From Paraburkholderia acidicola (GTDB lineage: Bacteria; Pseudomonadota; Gammaproteobacteria; Burkholderiales; Burkholderiaceae): a stretch of DNA of 64,000 bases. How positions within the stretch are numbered: position 1 is the stretch's first letter; each line of letters starts with the position of its first letter. The stretch covers positions 2,480,001 to 2,544,000 of the forward strand of contig NZ_MTZV01000006.1 in the NCBI RefSeq assembly GCF_002362315.1. The letters are read 5' to 3'. A program made the position numbers and the translations under genes. Shown here piece by piece: positions 42,667 through 54,400 of the stretch. The notes below the pieces were generated by a model. It saw nothing but the letters and a program-made list of their open reading frames with translations. It was not told the DNA's origin and searched no databases.

Positions 42667-45600
42667 TCATGCGAGGACTCCCCGGTCGCGGACTGCGGTG
42701 GTATCGACTGCGTGATCGAGCGCGGGGTTGACTGCCGGGTTGACCGCTGCGCCGACCAGGCGCACACCGAGTCCTTCGATGCGGCCGGTGACACGGCCCG
42801 CATCGATGAGGTCGATATCGGCGATCAGGTACGGCTCGGGATCGAGCCCGATCTCGATGATGTCGGCGCGATAACCGAACACCTGTCCGCGTGGCAGCAC
42901 CTGGGCGCGAAAGCGCGCTTGCACCGGGCGTCCACACACTGGCTGGAAACGCGCGCCGCGCAAACCGCGGCCGAGCCCCAGCGCGAGCGCATGAACCTGC
43001 AGCAACTGGAACGCGCCTTCGAGCATGCAGGGGCCAGGGAACACCGGGTCATCCTTGAAGTGGGCGCGCACCGCCCAGTGCTGCGGATCGAGCCGGAACT
43101 CGGCCATGCTGCCGCCGAGACCGCACACGCCCCCCGTGCTGCGGATGTACGGAATGCGCTCGATCATGTGCGTGATCGTCGGTGACAGACGCAGCGATGG
43201 GTTCGGTCCGCCGGCGGCATGCGAGGCCGACAGCACGCCGGCTATGTCGCCGTGCGCGAGCGCGACGAGATCCTGCGTTTCGAGTGCGCGCGTGGGCGGC
43301 TGCAGTGGCGGTACGAACGGTTGCGCGGCCGGCTGGCGCACGGCCTTATGCTGCTCGCCGATGCCCGCACCAGTCGCCAGTTCTTCGTAAGTGAAAAAGC
43401 CGGCGGTGCAGCGTTCGATCTTCAGCAGCGGGCGGCCGTTGGTGCTGGCCTGGAACTCGGTCTTGAACAGCAGCGAGTCACCATTGCGGAAGGAGTCGAC
43501 GATCTGGATGTCGTATTCGACGCATTCGCCGGCACGCGGTGTGTCGCCCTGGAAAGTCAGCACAGCGTCGAGCCAGCGATACACCCGCCGACCCTGGTTC
43601 TGCGCATCCATGCCGAGCCAGCCAGCGAGGAACAGCACGCCTTGTGCGTCGAGAGCGAGATAGCAGGTCTGTCCGTCGACGGAATTCCAGGCCGGATCGG
43701 GCACGTCGAACTCGGTGCGGATGCGGCTGGCGTGCAACTGGCCATGCGTGCCGGACATGTGGGTCACGCGGCTCAGTGCGAGGAACGGCGGACCAGGCAG
43801 ACGCAGACGGCGCGGCAACAGATCGGCAGCGGCATAGGCGGGGCCGAACACATGCGAGATGCGGCCCTCGGCGAATTCCATGACGTCGGATTCGTTGTAG
43901 AGCGAGGCTTTTGCTTGACGGGGCGCAGCGGGCTTCGCACTGCGTTCGTCGTGCGCCGCTGGAGCTGCCACCGGAGCCGGGCCGAGCAGACTGGTCAGGC
44001 TCTGCCGATGCTGTTCGAGCCACGCGCCATGCGCTTGCGCACGACGTGCGGCGATGGCCAGCAGCGCTGCGCCCAGTTCGCTGGAGTGCTGCTCGATGGT
44101 CTGCGGCGGCGTGTCCTGATGAACGGCCGGCACACTAACGACAGGGTTCGATTGAGGAACCGCCTTGCGCGTATTCGACGCAGGCACGGGCGCCGCTATC
44201 GGACGCTCCCGTGGCATGTCTGTGCGCGTGTCCTGTGCGAGCCCGATCGCCGCCTTCGATTTTTCATGAGACACATTCGAAGACGCACCCGCCGCAGCAC
44301 GTTGCAACGCCTGATCGACACCAAGCCGGCGCAGGTTATCCACCAGCACGCCAGCAAGCGCCGGTTGCTGGAACCGGAGTTCCTTGTACAACGCTGGCTT
44401 CGCCGGTGCACTGGATTCGTCGGCAAAACCCCAGACGCGGGCCATGTCGAGCGGCACCCGATGGGCGACCAGCAACGCAACGAGTCGGCCGAAATTCTGT
44501 ACGTCATCCTGATCGCGCCGGCTCATCGCGAACGAGACATGCGGACGCCCGTGCAAGGTCTTGCCGATCCAGCGGCTGCAGTTAGCGCCCGGACCCATCT
44601 CGACGAACAGGCGTGCGCCGCGTGCATAAGCCTGCTCGGTCAGTGCCGCGAAATCGAGTGGCGAGACGAGGTCGCCGGCGATCCGCCCGGCGATGCCTTG
44701 CGGCGTCCACGAGGTCGGCGCGCCACCGGCGAACAGCAACGCCGGTGCAGCGGGCCCGACCTGCGAGGTCGTGCATACGGTGGCGATGCCCGCGCGCTCG
44801 GCCTGTGCCGGGTCGCAATGCACGACCAGGCTGTCCGGTGCGGAAATCGCGCCGATGCCGAGTTTTTTCAGCACTCTTGCGCAGGCCGCCTGCTCGCCGA
44901 TCAGCGTGACTTCGTCGGGGGCGTTGACGAGGCTGACATAGGCGCGCGTCTCGCCCTCGGCAGCGGCCTTGACCGCATCGGCCGGTGCGAGCAGCAGGTA
45001 GTTGGCCCACTCGAGCGGTTCGTCGTCGGCGAGTTGCCAGTGTTCGCGCACGGCCAGCTTGTCGCCGGCCAGCCGTTGCAGATGCTCGCCGAACTGATCG
45101 AGCCGGGCGGCCCAGGCATCACCCGGTTCCCAGACATCGTTGGCGAACAGCATGCTGAGCTGTCCAAGGCTATGGCCGAACACGGCAGTGGGCTCGATGC
45201 CGATGCGCTCCTTCAGCAGGCGGGTGTACAGCCAGCTCGACAGCACGCCCGCGCCGATCAGCGCCTGGTTGTCGGTGAGCAGGCGTTGCTCGATGTTCAT
45301 CCGCGTTTCGGGATCGAGCGCTGTCAGGCGCTGCGGATACAGCAGCGCTGCGCCCATCGCCGCACCGGCATCGCGGTAACGGGCGTCGAGCGTGTCGAGC
45401 GCATCGGGCAGCAACGCACCGACGCCGCGAGCGAGTCCGCAGAACGCGGTATTCAACGGCGAGTAGACGAAGGCGACGCCGCCTTCACCGCCGAGCGGCG
45501 CAGCGCTGAAGCGACTGCCGCGCGGCGATTGCCATTCCTGTGCCGCAGGCAATTGCGTGAGCGCGGCGCGGGCCTCCTCGAGCAAGCCGTCGACATCGTC

Positions 45601-48411
45601 GGCGAGTAACGCCAGCGCTAGTGGCGCATCGGCGTCGTAGCTGCGCAGCGTTTGCCGGGCACGCGAGCCGAGTTCTGCGGGCGCTGTGATCAGCTCGCGC
45701 AGACGCGCGAGAAGTTCGTCGCGTGTCTGCGCGGTGATCGTCAGCAACAACGGCAGCGTGGTTGCGGGCGCGCTGCGCGACAGCGCGACGGGCGCTTCCC
45801 GCAGCAGCGCGTGGCCTGCACTGCCATCGGGATCGCAAGCGAGCACAGCGGCGTGGCGTAGTTCGCCCGCAGGGCGAAACCATGGAGTCGATGCGGCTGG
45901 TGCGTATGCCTGATCAAGGCCCAAGGCAGCCAGTGCCTTCGGTGTGTCGAATCCCGCAGCCTGTTCATCGTTCGAAGCAGCCGCAGCATCCAGCCCGGCC
46001 CAACCAGGCAGCCTGCGCGCACTCAATGCGAGCGCCGCGTTCAGCACGCCAAGCAGGGGCGTCAGCATACGGCCGTCGCCGAATATCGCTGCGCTGCTCG
46101 CGAGTGCCGGACACGCGGCTTGCGCTAATGGTGCGACAAGCGCAGCGGCGGGCACGGCACCGACTTCGACCAACCCGACCGGTGTTGCATCGGCGAGGCC
46201 AGCGCGTTGCCGCGCGAACTGGCCCGCATCGGCGAGGCTGTCCGCGAAACCGGCACCGAGCCATTGCGCGTAGGCGCGCGCCTGATCGTGTGTGGCCGCC
46301 GGTTCGAGCACCAGCGCGCAGGCCCCTTCGGCGAGCGGGTTCTGAACGGGCTCGCCATTGGCATGACGGACCAGCAGATTTTCGATCGTGCCACCCAGAT
46401 CGATGGCACCGACCAGCACGGCGTCAGCGACGCCTTCCGCCAGCATGCGGGCGCCCAGGTCGAGTGCGCGCAGAGCAGTGGTCTCGTCGCCGGAGAGGGT
46501 GAAGGCCGGGCCCGAGAAATCCCAGGCCGAGGCGATGCGGCTGGCGAGCAGGTTGCCGATATAGCCGAGCGCGACAGCGGCGTCGGCGGGCGTATGCAGC
46601 GCGTCGGCCACGGCTTGATCGAGCTTGCCGCGTTCTTCGTCATCGAGCGGCAGTCCGGCTGCGGCGAGCGCATCGGCGAGTCGCCAGCCGCTTTCCCAGC
46701 GAGCGAGCAGACGGTGCACGCTGTGGTCCATGCTGGCCGCGATGATCACCGCAGTGCAGGTGCCGACGGCGATGCCGGCGTCGCGCAACGCGGCGTCGCC
46801 GACTGCGAGCATCAACGGTTGCTGCGGGTGCAGTCGCTCCAGGTCTTTCGGCGGCAGGCGCAAGCGCAGCGCGTCGATGGCAACGCGATCGAGGTAAGCA
46901 CCGCGCGGCGTCGCGAACGGCAAGCCCGCGAACTGCGCGGGCGGCGCGTCGTGCAGCCGCGGTTTCGCTTGTTGTATCGCTTCGATAACGGCATCGAGGC
47001 CGACGCAATCGCCGACGGTGGCAGCGAGGCCGGTCAGCAGCGGCGGTGTGGCTGTCGATCCATGGACTGTGTCTTCGACACTGTGCTTGAGCGTAGCCGA
47101 CACAGCGCCTGGCGCATCAACTACCAGATGCGCATTCACCCCGCCAAAGCCGAACGCATTCACCGCAGCGCGACGCAATCCATCCGGCCATGGGCGCAGC
47201 GCACACACGATATCGGCCTCGCTGCTTAGCGGTTGCTCGACACCGGCGGTGGGCGGCAGCACGCCTTCGCGCATCGCGAGGACGGTCTTCAGCAAACCGG
47301 CCGCGCCGGCGGCGGTCAGCAGGTGACCGAGATTGGATTTGACCGAACCGACTGCCTGGCCCGTGCCGAACACCGCGCTCATCGTTTCCAGTTCGACGCG
47401 ATCGCCCATCTGGGTGCCGGTCGCATGGCATTCGACATAGCCGACGCTGGACGGCGCGACACCGGCGTCCGCATAGGCGCGTTCGCAGGCCAGTTGCTGA
47501 CCTTGCGTGTTGGGCGCGGTCAGGGTCTTGCCGCTGCCGTCGCTAGACAGGCCGATCGCACGGATGACGCCGTAGGTGGACGTACCGGCTTCGGCGCGGC
47601 GCACCAGCATGGCGACTGCGCCTTCTCCAGGCGCGAGACCTGTCGAGCGGGCATCGAAAGGCCGGCTCGGAATACCGTCGGGCAGCGCCTGGGTCGCGGC
47701 GAAACCGAGGTTCGCGTACAGCGGATCGAATGCGCTGGCGGCAACCACCAGCATCGCGTCGGCTTCGCCTGCGGCGATATGCAGGGCAGCGAGGCGCAGT
47801 GCATACAACGACGTCGCACACGCGGCGTCCAGCGAATAACGCGGACCGCCGAGACCCAGTGCCCCAGCGATGCCACGCACCAGCCCCCCGCCGATCCGCG
47901 CCGACTGCGCATGCGTTCCAGCCAGCGCGCGGCCAGGCGCGAGCCGCAGATGGGCCTGCGGCGCAACGGTATCGAATGCTTCAGCGATTGCCCGTTCGTA
48001 GAGCGGCCGGGTCAAGGTATCGCTGGCCGCGCCCACCGCCCACGCGTAACTGCCGAGCAGCAGGCCGGTGCGCGCGAGGCGCTCCGTGCCCGCGGGCCAT
48101 AGGCCCGCATCGAGCAACGCATCGCGGGCGGCTGCCAGCGGCCATTGCAGGCAACGGTCCTGGGCCGCGAGGAAATCGGCCGGCAGATGGTAACCGTGGG
48201 GATCGAACGTGTAGTCGCGTGGCCGTGCGAGTTCGATGCTGGGCGTGCGGTCATTGCCAGTGCCGCGCAGGCGGGTCGGATCGATGCCCCAGTCGGTGGC
48301 TCCCGCCTCGCGAATCGATCGTTTGCCGGCGAGCAGATTCGCCCAGAAAGTGTCGAGGCTGCTGGCGTCCGGCAACAGGCAACCCAGGCCGAGAATATCG
48401 AGCGCGAGCAT
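42667..48411 (-). CDS. PfaC/PfaB-like fusion: KS-CLF-AT-DH-DH
   Basis: 1914 aa. KS 1-430 has an intact triad: Cys198 (DAACAT), His329 (ECHATGT) and His363 (SNLGH). A chain-length-factor-like domain (about 455-800) has Glu643 (SGDETTAL) where the KS has Cys, so it cannot condense. An acyltransferase (about 975-1300) has Ser1081 in GHSLGQ and His1198. A Pro-rich linker (1330-1500) leads to a double hot-dog dehydratase: DH1 from FAEGRISHVFGPAY (1513), DH2 with HFKDDPVFPGPCMLEGAFQLL (catalytic His1784, Glu1798), as in FabA/PfaC. In Shewanella the AT is a separate PfaB; here it lies inside the PfaC chain, a layout I recall from myxobacterial Pfa3-type proteins. Start and preceding stop overlap as TGATG. 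It should elongate and isomerise/dehydrate an iterative acyl chain. Confidence 0.93.
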   Translation of the reverse strand: MLALDILGLGCLLPDASSLDTFWANLLAGKRSIREAGATDWGIDPTRLRGTGNDRTPSIELARPRDYTFDPHGYHLPADFLAAQDRCLQWPLAAARDALLDAGLWPAGTERLARTGLLLGSYAWAVGAASDTLTRPLYERAIAEAFDTVAPQAHLRLAPGRALAGTHAQSARIGGGLVRGIAGALGLGGPRYSLDAACATSLYALRLAALHIAAGEADAMLVVAASAFDPLYANLGFAATQALPDGIPSRPFDARSTGLAPGEGAVAMLVRRAEAGTSTYGVIRAIGLSSDGSGKTLTAPNTQGQQLACERAYADAGVAPSSVGYVECHATGTQMGDRVELETMSAVFGTGQAVGSVKSNLGHLLTAAGAAGLLKTVLAMREGVLPPTAGVEQPLSSEADIVCALRPWPDGLRRAAVNAFGFGGVNAHLVVDAPGAVSATLKHSVEDTVHGSTATPPLLTGLAATVGDCVGLDAVIEAIQQAKPRLHDAPPAQFAGLPFATPRGAYLDRVAIDALRLRLPPKDLERLHPQQPLMLAVGDAALRDAGIAVGTCTAVIIAASMDHSVHRLLARWESGWRLADALAAAGLPLDDEERGKLDQAVADALHTPADAAVALGYIGNLLASRIASAWDFSGPAFTLSGDETTALRALDLGARMLAEGVADAVLVGAIDLGGTIENLLVRHANGEPVQNPLAEGACALVLEPAATHDQARAYAQWLGAGFADSLADAGQFARQRAGLADATPVGLVEVGAVPAAALVAPLAQAACPALASSAAIFGDGRMLTPLLGVLNAALALSARRLPGWAGLDAAAASNDEQAAGFDTPKALAALGLDQAYAPAASTPWFRPAGELRHAAVLACDPDGSAGHALLREAPVALSRSAPATTLPLLLTITAQTRDELLARLRELITAPAELGSRARQTLRSYDADAPLALALLADDVDGLLEEARAALTQLPAAQEWQSPRGSRFSAAPLGGEGGVAFVYSPLNTAFCGLARGVGALLPDALDTLDARYRDAGAAMGAALLYPQRLTALDPETRMNIEQRLLTDNQALIGAGVLSSWLYTRLLKERIGIEPTAVFGHSLGQLSMLFANDVWEPGDAWAARLDQFGEHLQRLAGDKLAVREHWQLADDEPLEWANYLLLAPADAVKAAAEGETRAYVSLVNAPDEVTLIGEQAACARVLKKLGIGAISAPDSLVVHCDPAQAERAGIATVCTTSQVGPAAPALLFAGGAPTSWTPQGIAGRIAGDLVSPLDFAALTEQAYARGARLFVEMGPGANCSRWIGKTLHGRPHVSFAMSRRDQDDVQNFGRLVALLVAHRVPLDMARVWGFADESSAPAKPALYKELRFQQPALAGVLVDNLRRLGVDQALQRAAAGASSNVSHEKSKAAIGLAQDTRTDMPRERPIAAPVPASNTRKAVPQSNPVVSVPAVHQDTPPQTIEQHSSELGAALLAIAARRAQAHGAWLEQHRQSLTSLLGPAPVAAPAAHDERSAKPAAPRQAKASLYNESDVMEFAEGRISHVFGPAYAAADLLPRRLRLPGPPFLALSRVTHMSGTHGQLHASRIRTEFDVPDPAWNSVDGQTCYLALDAQGVLFLAGWLGMDAQNQGRRVYRWLDAVLTFQGDTPRAGECVEYDIQIVDSFRNGDSLLFKTEFQASTNGRPLLKIERCTAGFFTYEELATGAGIGEQHKAVRQPAAQPFVPPLQPPTRALETQDLVALAHGDIAGVLSASHAAGGPNPSLRLSPTITHMIERIPYIRSTGGVCGLGGSMAEFRLDPQHWAVRAHFKDDPVFPGPCMLEGAFQLLQVHALALGLGRGLRGARFQPVCGRPVQARFRAQVLPRGQVFGYRADIIEIGLDPEPYLIADIDLIDAGRVTGRIEGLGVRLVGAAVNPAVNPALDHAVDTTAVRDRGVLA

Positions 48412-51400
48412 CAGGCCGTCTCCATACCGATCACGTCGTCGTTCAGATCGCGGTTCCACAGCGGATCGTCTTCACTGACGACGGTGGCGGCGAAATCCTC
48501 CAGCAGCGCGAACACCTGGCCGTCGCGATCGCGCAGTTCGAAGTCGCAACGGAACTGCGAACCGGCCAGGCTGCGCAAGCGCATCTCCACGAAGAAGTGC
48601 CGCGGCATTGGCGCGTCGCCACGCCAGCGGAACCGGCCCGTCGAGGCGGGCAGGCAGGCCGCGCGGTGCTGTTCCATGAGCCAGACGAGGCAGGCGTGGG
48701 TGGCAATGTCGTAGATCAGCGGTCGCAGCCCCTGGCCCGTGGTGCCCTCGGACACGTGCGCGGGGATCCGGCATTCGATCAGCGTGCTATGTGCGTCTAG
48801 CTGCAGCACGCGCTCGACGCCGCGGAAACTCGGCCCGTACTGGATCGGTCCAGCCAGATAGCCGGCGGGATCGCAGACGTTACCGGTTGCGACGGGCAGC
48901 TCGCGCTGGTGTGTTTCCAGCGACTGGTCGAAGCGCAGATTGCCGGCGAAGCGGGGACGTCCCTCGGCATCGCTGACCGTGGCGCGCAACGTGTACGGTC
49001 CGCTCACTTCGAGTTCGAGCGTGAGGTTCACCGGTGCGGGTGTGTCGAAGGCCACGCCCTTGAACACGCGGTAGTCCTCGAGCGCGGTGACCGCACGGTC
49101 CTGCCAGCGCGTCGCGGATTCCACGAGCCACTCGACGATCCACGCCGACGGCAGCACGGCGAGCCGGTTGATGCGATGCTCGTCGATCAGCGGATCGTGC
49201 TGCGGTGAAAACGCGCGCACGAGCCGCACGCCCGAACCTGCCTGCGAGCCAGGCGCGGGCAGCGTGGCGCCGACGACATACTGATTGCCGCCGCCGCGTT
49301 TCGACAGGGCCGCTTCGACAAACGTCCGCGTGCCCGCGGCGAGCGGCAGCAGGCCGATGCCGCGATCGGCGAACAGCTTCTTCAAGGTCTCGTCGACCAT
49401 GCCCGCGTCCCACGGTCCCCATGCCAGCGAGACCGCGCGCGTCTGCGGCCAGCGGCGACCGAGGCGAAACGCGAGCTTGCTCAGCGCATCGTTGGCCATC
49501 GCGTAGTCCGATTGCCCCGCGTTGCCGGTGTAGCCCGCGGTGGAAGAGAACAGCAGCACGCGTTGCGGCGGTTGTGCGTCGAACGCGTCGAGCAAGGTCA
49601 GCAGCGCGTCGAGCTTCGGCGCGAACACGGCTTCGATGTCCTGCGCGCTCTTGTCGACGATGCGACGGTCGGCCAGCACACCGGCGCCGTGCACCAGCAT
49701 CTTCACGGGACCGTGCGCTTCGACAAGACCCGCGAGCGCAGCGCGGGTCGCAGCGGTGTCGCTGAGATCCAGCGCGAGGTAGTCGACCTTCGCGCCATGC
49801 GCACGGATCGCGTCGAGGTTGGCGCGCACTTCGCGTGCGGCGAGGACTGCGCGGCAGGCTTCATCGATCATCCGCGGCGTGAGCTGATTGCCGCTGCTGC
49901 GCAGGTGTTCCAGCGCCTTCGCTTTCAGTGCTGCGCCCGCTTCGTGGCCGACGGCCCAGGCCGGGTCGCTGGCAGTGAGGACCGTGCGGCCGAGCAGGAC
50001 GAAATGCGCCGGTACCTGCGCCGCGAGCGCTTCGATGCAGGCCGCGGTGATGCCGCGTGCGCCGCCGGTGACCAGCACCAGATCGCCGGCTTGTAACGGC
50101 GGCAGCGTTTCGGCGGCGGTCTCGCTTTCTTCCGTGCAGGCGAGGGTCCAGCGGCCCTGTGCATTCCAGCCGCATTCGGCCGGGTAATGTGCGAGCGGAT
50201 CGCTGCCGGATACCGCAGCGTGCTGGCAGTCGTGCCACTCTGACAGCAGGTGTTCGGCGGCGTCGGCCGGTGCCAGCGATCCAGCGAGATCGACGAAGCG
50301 CGCCACGCTTTGCGGATGCTCGTGACGCAGCGTTTTCAGCAGACCGGCCAGACCGCCGGCGACGCTGTCGCCGCCACCATCGAAACCGAGCCGGCCATCG
50401 AGCCGCGCGCTGCCCAGAATGCAATGCGGCTGCCAGCGCAGTACGGCGCGTACGATCAGCAGGCCGAGGGCGAGGCGTCGGCGGCTTGCTGCGTCGTCGC
50501 CTTCGGGCAACAGCAGCAGCACGCTTTGCGGCTTGCCGTGGGTGTTGGCGAGCGTGGTCAGCGCATCGTCGAGACCCGCCAGTTCGCACGATACGTCGGC
50601 GTGTTCGCTGACGCCGTCGGTCCATCCTTCGAGTGCAAGGACGATCGGGCGTTGGCCCTGCTGGCGCAACTGGGTGGCGACTTCACGCGTGAGCGGGCCG
50701 CCATCGTCGATCAGCAGCACACCAGCGTCGGCGATCATTCGCGCGGTGCGTCCCAGCGAGATCGGCACGGCACGTACGGCCAGCGAGCGCCAGCGTTGTG
50801 CATCGTAGGTGGGCGTCGTGGCCGGCGCTGTGGCTGTGTTGACTGTGGACCCGGCGGGCGTTGCTACCGCGTTCGTCATACCTGTCAGCAATGCGGCGAT
50901 CTCGGCGATCGTGCCCGCGTTACGCAGTTCGTCACCGGCGCTCGCGCTGTCGGCGATACCGAGCGCATCGCGCACGCCAGCGAGAATTTCCACGCGCTTG
51001 ATCGAGTCGACGCCGAGGTCGGCTTCCAGACGCATGCCGGTGTTGAGCATCTCGGCGGGGAAGCCGGTCTTTTCGGCGATGACGCGTAGTAGCAGGGCGC
51101 CGACGTCGATGTTGTCGGTGGCCGGAGTGGCTGGGGTAGCCGCGGTGGTCTGTGCAGCGATCGGTGCGCTTGCAACGGTCGTCGCTACTGCAGGCGCTTG
51201 CATATGACCGCGCAACAACGCAGCGATGTCACCGATCGTGGCGGCCTGGCGCAGTTCATCGGCGAGCTTGCCATCTTCGGTGACGCCAAGCGCATCGCGC
51301 ACACCAGCGAGGATTTCCACACGCTTGATCGAGTCGACGCCGAGATCGGCTTCGAGACGCATGCCCTCGTTGAGCATCTCGGCGGGGAAGCCGGTTTTCT

Positions 51401-54400
51401 CTGCAACGGTACGCAGCAGTAGCGCGGTAACGTCGATGCCTGCGTTGGCGCTGACCGGTGCTGCTGCGACTGGCGCAACCGACGGCGCGGATGCACTGTG
51501 CTGGCTACCCAGCAGCGCTGCAATGTCACCGATCGTAGCGGCCTGGCGCAGTTCGTCGCCGAGCTTGCCATCTTCGGCAACGCCCAGTGCATCGCGCACG
51601 CCAGCGAGAATTTCCACGCGCTTGATCGAATCGACGCCGAGGTCCGCTTCGAGACGCATGCCGGTGTTGAGCATTTCGGCAGGGAAGCCGGTCTTTTCGG
51701 CAACGATGCGCAGCAGTAACGCAGCAACGTCGACGTGGCTCGCGGCGCTGACCGGTTGAGCTGCGACCGACGCGACCGAAGTCACTGACGTAACCGATGC
51801 TGCTGCAGGTGCCCCTTGATGGCTGCCGAGCAACGCAGCGATGTCGCCGATCGTTGCTGCCTGACGTAACTCGTCACCGAGCTTGCCATCTTCGGCGACG
51901 CCTAACGCATCGCGTACCGAGGCAAGAATTTCGACGCGCTTGATCGAATCGACACCGAGGTCCGCTTCGAGGCGCATGCTGGCGTTCAGCATCTCGGCAG
52001 GGAAACCGGTCTTCTCGGCTGCGACGCGCAACAGCAACGCGGTGATGTCTACGCTCTGGCTGGCAGCGGCTGTAATCGGAGCGGCAACGACCGGAGATGT
52101 TGCTTTTGCGACCACCGGAGCCGGGGCTGCTACAGGAGCTGTTACAGAGGCAGCAACGTGGGCAGCAACAACAGGTGGCAACACGTTCGCGCGCGGCGCT
52201 TCGAGCGCGATGGGCGCCAGTTGCGGTGCAGCGACCGGTGCGCTGACGTTGCCCGACCACGCGACTGCTGTGCCGCCAATCTCCGCCGACAAGGCTTGTT
52301 GTCCTTGCAGGAATTGCAGATGCAATGCCATCGCTTGCTGCTGGCCACGCTCGATCTGCTGCAGTACCGCGGCTGACGGCGCGTGCTTCGCGAGCGTCAC
52401 CGCAAGCTCGAGCTGACCGTCGAGGAACTGACGATGCGCATCGGCGAGCCACGCGTTTGCCTGCACGTCCTGTCCTACGTTCTGCGTGGCAGCGACCGGC
52501 AACGGCGCCGGTGCCACTGTCACTATGGGCGCTTGCACCGCCACAGGCACCGGAACATGCGCAACTTCCGGCCATGCCGGCCGTTTGCCAATGCGATGGT
52601 TCGAAGCGCTGATATTGAACGCGAGCGCACGCGGCGCTGCTTTCTGAATCGCGGGAAATTCCAGCTGCAGCGGCAATCCGAGCACGGCCAGTTGCACGGC
52701 CGCCGACTGGATCTGCAGACCGTCGTCGCCGGCCGGATCGGGTGCGGTCGGCAGTGCGACGTGCGGCTGACCTTCGAGAATCTCGCCGACGAGGCGCGTC
52801 AGGATGCTGCGCGGACCGACCTCGACGAAGACACGACCGCCCTCGGCGTAAGCCGCTTCGATCTGTTCGCGAAAGCGCACGGCGTTGAACGGCTGACGAC
52901 GCAGCAGATCGCGTATGCCGGCGGGATCGGCGGGATAGGGTGCAGCGGTCACGTTGGCCAGCACCGGACAGTGCGGCGCGTGCGGTTCGAGCGTGGCGAG
53001 CGCGTCGTTCCACGCGGCTTCCGCGTAACCGACATGGGCCGTATGAAAGGCCGCTGCGACCGGAATGCGGACCGCCTGAATGCCGGCCTGCTTGAGCACC
53101 GGCAATGCCTGCTCGATGGCTTGCGCGTCTCCGCCGGCGACAGTCTGGCGCGGGCTGTTGAGGTTGGCGAGGCTGATCCCCGGCAGTTGCGGCAACAGTG
53201 CGCGCACGCGCTCGGCGTCGACATTCAGCGCCAGCAGGCCGCCTTCGGCGAGTCCGGCAGGCGGTGTCAGTGCACCGCCACGTGCGAGGACGATGGCGCG
53301 GTATTGCTCGTCGTCGAGGCTGCCCGCTGCCCACAGCGCGGAGAGTTCGCCGAAGCTATGACCGATCGCAAGGTCGGGTCGAAAGCCGTGTTCGCGCAGG
53401 AACGTGAACACGGCCATGTTGTACGCGCCGATCGAAGCTTGTGCGTACAGCGTATGGGTCAGCGCCTGGCGTTGAGCCAGCGCTTGTGCAGGAGCGAACG
53501 TTTCAGGCGGATAAAGCAGCCCGGTGATCGCGGCGTGGCCGCGTGCTTTCGCTTCGGCATCGAAAGCGTCGAAGATCGTGCGGAGCTGCGGGAAATCGGT
53601 GGCGAGCTTTGCGCCCATGCCAACGGTTTGCGCGCCTTGTCCGCTGAATACGGCGACCACTTTCGCGTCGCTGTCGAGCGCGCGACGGCGATAGTGGACC
53701 GTCTGCTGCAGGCTCCACGCGGCTTCTTCACCACGTTGGGCCAGCGTCTTCGCGACGAGACGCAGCAGGGTCGCGGCCTCATGCGCGTTGACGGCGGTGA
53801 TGCCCACACGCGGTTGATCGACGGGCGGCGCAGTCTCGGGCCAGGGCTGCGTATGGTCCGCGTCCTGTTCGAAGCGTGCCGCGACTTCTTCGCAAAGTTG
53901 TGCGAGCGCGGCAGGTGTGGCGGCGCTCAACAGCAGCGGCAACGCACGGCGATGGCCAGGATCGGCGGGCACCGTCGCCGCATATTCCTGGAGCGCCAGA
54001 TGCACGTTGGCACCGCCGAAGCCGAACGCACTCACGCCCGCACGACGCGGATGATCCGGATTGCCCATCCACGGACGAGCCTGTTTCGGCAGATACAGCG
54101 GACCATCGTCGCCGAGCAGCGTATTGGGCTTGCGTACATTGAGCGTCGGCGGCAACACCTTGTGGTGCAGCGCGAGCAACGTCTTGACGAGACTAGCCGC
54201 GCCAGCTGCCGCCTTGGTATGACCGATCTGCGACTTGACGCTGCCGAGCGCGACCGGTGCCTGGGCACCTTCGAGCACGGTCTGCAGCGAAGCGATTTCC
54301 ACTGCGTCGCCGACGGTCGTGCCGGTTGCATGCGCTTCGATCAGGCCGACGCTGTTGGCCGGAAAACCGGCTTCGTCATAGGCGTTACGCAGGGCCCGCA

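Noticed and set aside
42667..48411. Second KS-like domain (residues 455-800) as an active ketosynthase
   Set aside because: The active-site Cys is Glu643 and the His motifs are absent, so it is a chain-length-factor-like partner.
50880..52061. CRISPR-like or mobile tandem repeat
   Set aside because: The units are about 300 bp and encode intact ACP domains in one frame; they are coding duplications.
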